Positions 62,862 through 64,000 of a stretch of 64,000 nt of DNA are shown here, piece by piece (the stretch's first letter is position 1; each line of letters begins with the position of its first letter). The notes beneath the pieces are model-generated. The model searched no databases, was not told where the DNA came from, and saw only the letters and a program-made list of their open reading frames with translations. A program made the position numbers and the translations under genes. The DNA is from Bacillus sp. FJAT-44742 (GTDB taxonomy: Bacteria > Bacillota > Bacilli > Bacillales > Marinococcaceae): contig NZ_KZ454936.1 of NCBI RefSeq assembly GCF_002797315.1, positions 929,133 through 993,132 on the forward strand, read 5' to 3'.

Positions 62862-64000
62862 ATGAGAAAATTGAAAATAGGAATTACCTGTTATCCAAGT
62901 GTCGGAGGCTCAGGGGTAATTGCAACTGAATTGGGAAAATTGTTAGCTGAAAAGGGCCATGAAATCCATTTTATTTCTTCTAGCCTTCCTTTTCGATTAA
63001 ATAAAGTGTATTCAAACATCTATTATCATGAAGTAGAAGTAAACCAATATGAAGTGTTTAAATACCCTCCTTATTCTTTGACGCTGGCAAGTAAAATGGC
63101 AGAAGTAATTAATGAGGAGGACCTTGATATTCTTCATGTCCATTATGCAGTCCCTCACGCAGTTTGTGCTCTGCTTGCCAAGGATATGACCGAGCAGGAT
63201 GTTAAAATTATCACGACTCTGCATGGTACAGATATTACGGTTTTAGGGTATGATCCTTCTTTAAAAGAAATTATCAAATACGGAATTAACCGCTCTGATG
63301 TGGTTACAGCTGTCTCATCCGCTCTGGTAAAGCAGACCAGGGAAATGTTTCATACGGACAGAGCTATAGAAACAGTGTACAACTTTATTGACGAGCGTGT
63401 GTATCAGGAAAAAGAAGTACCAGGTTTACGGGAGGCATACGGAATAAAGGAAGGGGAAAAAGTGATTATCCACGTTTCCAACTTTCGTCCGGTCAAAAGG
63501 ATAACAGATGTAGTCGAAGCATTCTCAGTCGTGGCCTCGCAAATGGAAGCCAGGCTTTTAATGGTAGGAGACGGGCCGGAAAAAAACAAGGCGGCAGAAG
63601 TTTCCAGAAAACTCGGTATTGAAGATAGAGTTAAATTTTTAGGCAACCAAAAACATATAGCAGACCTGTTGTCTATTTCTGATGTCATGTTTCTGTTATC
63701 TGAAAAAGAAAGCTTTGGCCTCGCAGCTTTAGAAGCGATGGCTTGTGGAGTTCCTGTTATCGGCACAGCGGTCGGTGGAATACCGGAAGTAGTTCTCGAT
63801 GGAGAAACAGGTTTTATCACTCCGGCAGAAGATCCTGTGACAGCAGGTGAAAAAGCTGTCGAGCTTTTAGAAAGTGAAAGCTTATACAGGAAGCTGTCGG
63901 TTTTTTCAAAGGAAAGGGCGCAGCAGCAGTTTTCATCGTTTTCCATTGTGGAGCAATATGAATCAATTTACAAAACAGCACTAGAAAATGAGGAAAATTA
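62862..64000 (+). CDS. bshA: Bacillithiol glycosyltransferase BshA (end cut by window edge)
   Basis: Joins UDP-GlcNAc and L-malate, the first step of bacillithiol synthesis. 379 codons are visible: GVGGSG-like start ([16 protein letters not shown]), [20 protein letters not shown], and the GT-B donor loop [17 protein letters not shown] with VGGIPE. B. subtilis BshA is about 377 residues, and the next codon here begins TA, so the stop is probably right at the edge. ATG at 62862 lies two bases after the bshB1 stop. Confidence 0.94.
   Translation, partial: MRKLKIGITCYPSVGGSGVIATELGKLLAEKGHEIHFISSSLPFRLNKVYSNIYYHEVEVNQYEVFKYPPYSLTLASKMAEVINEEDLDILHVHYAVPHAVCALLAKDMTEQDVKIITTLHGTDITVLGYDPSLKEIIKYGINRSDVVTAVSSALVKQTREMFHTDRAIETVYNFIDERVYQEKEVPGLREAYGIKEGEKVIIHVSNFRPVKRITDVVEAFSVVASQMEARLLMVGDGPEKNKAAEVSRKLGIEDRVKFLGNQKHIADLLSISDVMFLLSEKESFGLAALEAMACGVPVIGTAVGGIPEVVLDGETGFITPAEDPVTAGEKAVELLESESLYRKLSVFSKERAQQQFSSFSIVEQYESIYKTALENEEN

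Overview
This is a chromosomal window from a spore-forming, low-GC Firmicute of the family Bacillaceae. It carries spoIVA, sleB/ypeB, a SpoVIF-like gene, bacillithiol genes and a TRAP/trp system, and the gene order closely follows the Bacillus subtilis ypb-to-ypj region. Several very acidic tails (QcrC ends in a run of Asp/Glu; SleB has a Pro/Ala/Glu linker) and the use of futalosine-type menaquinone genes would fit a salt- or alkali-adapted Bacillus relative, but that is inference. Almost all genes lie on the + strand. No tRNA, rRNA, CRISPR array, prophage or complete insertion sequence was seen.

Layout. 1-9.4 kb: a partial unknown gene, a small membrane protein, a sirtuin, YhfH, a metallophosphoesterase, a CarH-like B12 photoreceptor regulator, a MecA-type ClpC adaptor, glutamate dehydrogenase, bacillithiol-disulfide reductase, asparaginase (- strand), the PrsW protease and a small zinc ribbon. 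9.4-16.2 kb: a SAM-I riboswitch controlling metI-yitJ-metH. 16.4-18.9 kb: the germination pair sleB-ypeB behind a sigma-G-like promoter. 18.9-19.7 kb: remnants of an IS1182-type transposase in two orientations around a GC-rich repeat. 19.7-31.6 kb: ypfA (frameshifted), cmk, plsC, ypfD, fni, yphA, der, plsY, gpsA, spoVIF, yphE, yphF, spoIVA. 31.7-37.6 kb: folE-mtrB, then hepS-menG-(UbiA)-(UbiX)-mqnA-hepT for menaquinone. 37.9-52.0 kb: ndk, cheR and the aromatic supraoperon aroF-aroB-aroH-trpEDCFBA-hisC-tyrA-aroE. 52.4-64 kb: ypiA, ypiB, ypiF, qcrABC, ypjA, ypjB, a YugP-like peptidase, ypjC (- strand), ypjD, dapB, mgsA, bshB1, bshA.

How it works together. TRAP (mtrB) is encoded about 10 kb upstream of its predicted target. 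The trpE leader contains exactly 11 regularly spaced GAG/TAG triplets, a terminator and a hairpin covering the ribosome-binding site. Chorismate made by aroF feeds both the trp/tyr branches and MqnA. HepS/HepT make the isoprenoid tail; a UbiA-family enzyme, UbiX and MenG fit later quinone steps, and QcrABC uses the quinone. The methionine operon pairs YitJ with B12-dependent MetH, so B12 serves both methionine synthesis and the predicted light sensor.

Best leads for new biology: an orphan transcription unit at 52098-52225 with a consensus promoter and a strong terminator but no gene; a multi-helix RNA candidate upstream of spoIVA; the CarH-like regulator in a locus without carotenoid genes; and the one-base frameshift in ypfA.
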